NCBI GenBank assembly: GCA_964036045.1
Contig: OZ038380.1
Span: 118,554,699-118,618,698, forward strand
Direction of reading: 5' to 3'
Length of the DNA: 64,000 nucleotides
Source: Eutreptiella sp. 'Long Island Sound 2002'
Taxonomy: Eukaryota; Euglenozoa; Euglenophyceae; Eutreptiales; Eutreptiaceae
The translations under genes were made by a program, and so were the position numbers. The notes below the pieces were generated by a model. The model saw nothing but the letters and a program-made list of their open reading frames with translations. It was not told the origin of the DNA and made no database searches. This document shows, piece after piece, positions 61,832 through 64,000 of this stretch; position 1 is the first letter of the stretch, and each line of letters begins with the position of its first letter.

Positions 61832-64000
61832 GGGCATGGACGACGGGGTGCTGCGCGCCCTGGCGGCCATGTATCGGCAGCTGCGGCGGGCGTTCCGCCT
61901 GGCGGGGGCGCTGGGGGCATGGTGGCAGGCGACCAAAGGCATCCTGCAGGGCGGCCCGCTCAGCGTCATTTTGCTCAATCTCCTCACCACAGCGTGGAAG
62001 ATGGAGATGGACACCATGAGGCGTCACGTCGTCGTGACGACCGCCACGCTCCCGCCGCTGCTCGAGCAGCCCTGGGCAGCACCAGGGCAGCCACTACCCC
62101 CGCCGCGCCTGCGGGTGCAGGGCCCGGGGCGAGAGGACGTGTGCCCCTTGGGGTATGCAGACGACACACAGTCCATCACGCTCGAGCCTCGGACCGGGGC
62201 GCTAGGGATTCCCGACTCACAAGCGGTCATGGACCGCACGGCCGTTTGGCCGGCGGACACCGGACAGAACGCCAACGCAGCGAGGTCCTGCTCATGGCGG
62301 ATGAGTGACCAGCTGGCGCATCAGGTCACCCTGCACCGAGTGCCGATCCCGTTGGCGCGGGAGTTCAAGCAGCTCGGGGTGGGGGTACGCTTGGACCCAG
62401 AAAGAGGCACCGGACCGGTGCTCCAGGAGCGATTCGCGCGTGGGGCGGTCATCCTACGGCGAGTAGGATGTTTGCCGACGTTCCGCATGCGGGAAGTGGC
62501 CATTGGGACGCTGGCCCTCGCCAAGGCAATGTATGGAGTGGAACTAGCGGACGTCGGCTCCCGGGATGTGGCGCGGCTGGAGCTGGCCGTGGTCCGCGCC
62601 CTGCGGGGACCCACGCGCACCTCACGGGCGAAGGAGGTATTATGGGCTGTCTTGCCGCCGGGGCACCGGGTCTCATCAGCGTGGCGCCTCCAGTCTTCGA
62701 GGGACCTGTGGCTGGCCCGCCAGGCACGCATGCCGGGGGCCGGGCAGGTGCTAGTTCGGGCAATATTGCAGGAAACCGACCGCCTGTGGGACACAGGACC
62801 AGTGGGCAGGGCCTTGCAGTCGGTCCGGTAGCTGCGCTGGGAGGCGGTGCACGGCTGGTGGGTGTGGCGCGTGCCGGGGCAGCGCGAACAGCTACACCTG
62901 GTCCTAGGGGACTGGGGCGAGGTATGCCACCGGGTGCGGCATCGCAGCGTTACACCGCTTTGGCGGTGCTGGAACGGCGCCGACCGGCCACCCTTGGGGG
63001 GCTAGGGGCGGAGGTGTGCAGGCCCGCCTGCACCCAGGGCATGACGGTGGCCAGCTCGGGGACGGAGCGCTCGCTGCTGCGAGCGCTGCAAGCCGGGCCA
63101 CATGGACCCGGGCGCGGGTCCGGAAGCATCGAATTTCGGATTTAGCGGCCTGCCCCTACTACGGGGGCCCCCCGGAGACGGAGGTCCATCTCCTGTGGGA
63201 CTGCCCGCGGTGGCATGCATAGCGGGCAGCCTGCCTCCCGCTGGTGCGGGCCGAGGCGGCGCCTATGCCGGCACTGGCCCTCCCGTCAGCGTGGCCGGTG
63301 TGCCTGCGGGCAACGGGCCTGTTGCCGGCAGTATTGGTCCGACCAGAGGAGGTGGATCATGCGGGGCGGCTCATGTACCGCCTCTATGGCACGTATCTGA
63401 CGGTGCTAGCGGCGCGTCGACACGCGGGCGCGGGCCCCTTGGTCTTTGCGATCGCGCGCCGACACCCTCCCGATGCACGTCGGGGCTACCCATGGGGACA
63501 ACTGGGCGCGGGCCCACACCCCCCGGCGCCACCATCGGCGCCACTGGCGCTGCGCGCCGGCCCGCCGCCGGGGTGGCCGTGGGAGGCATCCTTTGCTATG
63601 GCGCTCCTGCAATGGGCTAGCCGACTGCGGTGGCTGCCGGGGCAGGGCCATGTGACCTACGTGGAGCTGGCCCTGGACTTCGAGGCCACGCGGAGCGGGC
63701 ACTCGTGGCCCCCAGCGATCACCGGCTGCGGGGGGTCACCCTGCCACTACGCACCAGGGGCCAAGTGCTGAAAACGTGGATGCGTTGCAGTCGCATCTGC
63801 ACGCAGGGGACCTCCTGCAGGGCAAGGAGGTGTGGATGGCGAAGTCCCTCCTGCCGCTGGGGGGCTTTAGGTGTGTGGGGCGGTTGGCGCTCCCGCTGTT
63901 TGCCTTCCCTGCAGCCATGCTGTTTCAAATGAGGCAGCTGGAGGCGCATTGCCGCGAGCTATGGACGCGGCGCTTGGCGCGGCCGGGAAGGGGAAGGCAT
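61832..64000 (+). mobile_element. LINE copy 3, 5'-truncated, runs off the window
   Basis: Begins abruptly after a C run (61815-61828) within the reverse transcriptase at GMDDGVLRALAAMYRQLRRA. The frame is open to 62831 and includes NG-like KGILQGGPLSVILLNLLT and an intact GYADDTQSITLEP. It stops at TAG 62829-62831, where copy 2 has CAG. Later frames hold CPYYGGPPETEVHLLWDCPR (first finger lost a Cys) and the region up to KSLLPLGGF equivalents at the window end. High similarity to copies 1 and 2 suggests fairly recent activity of the family. Confidence 0.85.

Overview
The window is repeat-rich, transposon-dense nuclear DNA of a eukaryote. GT-AG introns of about 60 to 190 nt can be fitted into its genes, it carries several minisatellite and satellite families, and it has at least five LINE copies or fragments and three DNA-transposon-like elements. 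No tRNA, rRNA, CRISPR or bacterial-style operon was seen. A unicellular alga or other protist is my best guess from the mix of short introns, GC-rich LINEs and long C/G runs, but no host marker gene fixes the lineage.

Layout. 1-5.4 kb: a 47-bp minisatellite that switches orientation halfway, a decayed transposon gene, and a ~375-bp tandem array. 5.893-12.416 kb: element A, a complete transposon (imperfect 25-bp inverted ends, 5-bp duplication ACCGT) with a transposase-like gene and a six-exon second gene. 12.4-27.9 kb: more ~375-bp units in direct and inverted arrays, a ~105-120-bp satellite, ~100-bp and 48-bp minisatellites and a few decayed or unassigned reading frames. 27.976-32.127 kb: element B, a relative of A (identical 25-bp inverted ends, duplication AAGTA). 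32.7-37.4 kb: remnants of two or three LINEs. 37.4-46.2 kb: a large minus-strand LINE broken by foreign DNA and by a clean 846-bp tandem array. 46.2-48.3 kb: rearranged LINE pieces. 48.3-61.7 kb: a long plus-strand LINE with element C (about 3.8 kb) inserted in its first reading frame. 61.8-64 kb: a third, 5'-truncated LINE copy running off the end.

The most interesting system is the A/B transposon family. Both begin CTTAGGCG, make 5-bp duplications, and carry a collinear transposase with a candidate D-D-E triad (WFDN, LVDxxIH, HSEExxEALLSR). Each also carries its own perfect 20-bp palindrome, repeated near both ends and once inside the transposase frame; in A it also lies in introns of the second gene. 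In B the five upstream palindromes are spaced 69-71 bp. This looks like a two-gene transposon in which a self-specific DNA-binding protein, perhaps gene 2, recognises element-specific operators. I do not recognise the superfamily.

The LINEs encode a coiled-coil ORF1, a 2A-like peptide, an AP endonuclease, a reverse transcriptase, a CCHC finger and a C-terminal CxxH-x4-CxxC-x8/9-CC-x2/3-HH module. Five internal TAG codons correspond to CAG in sibling copies. Many genes shift frame exactly at long C or G runs, which may be assembly error.
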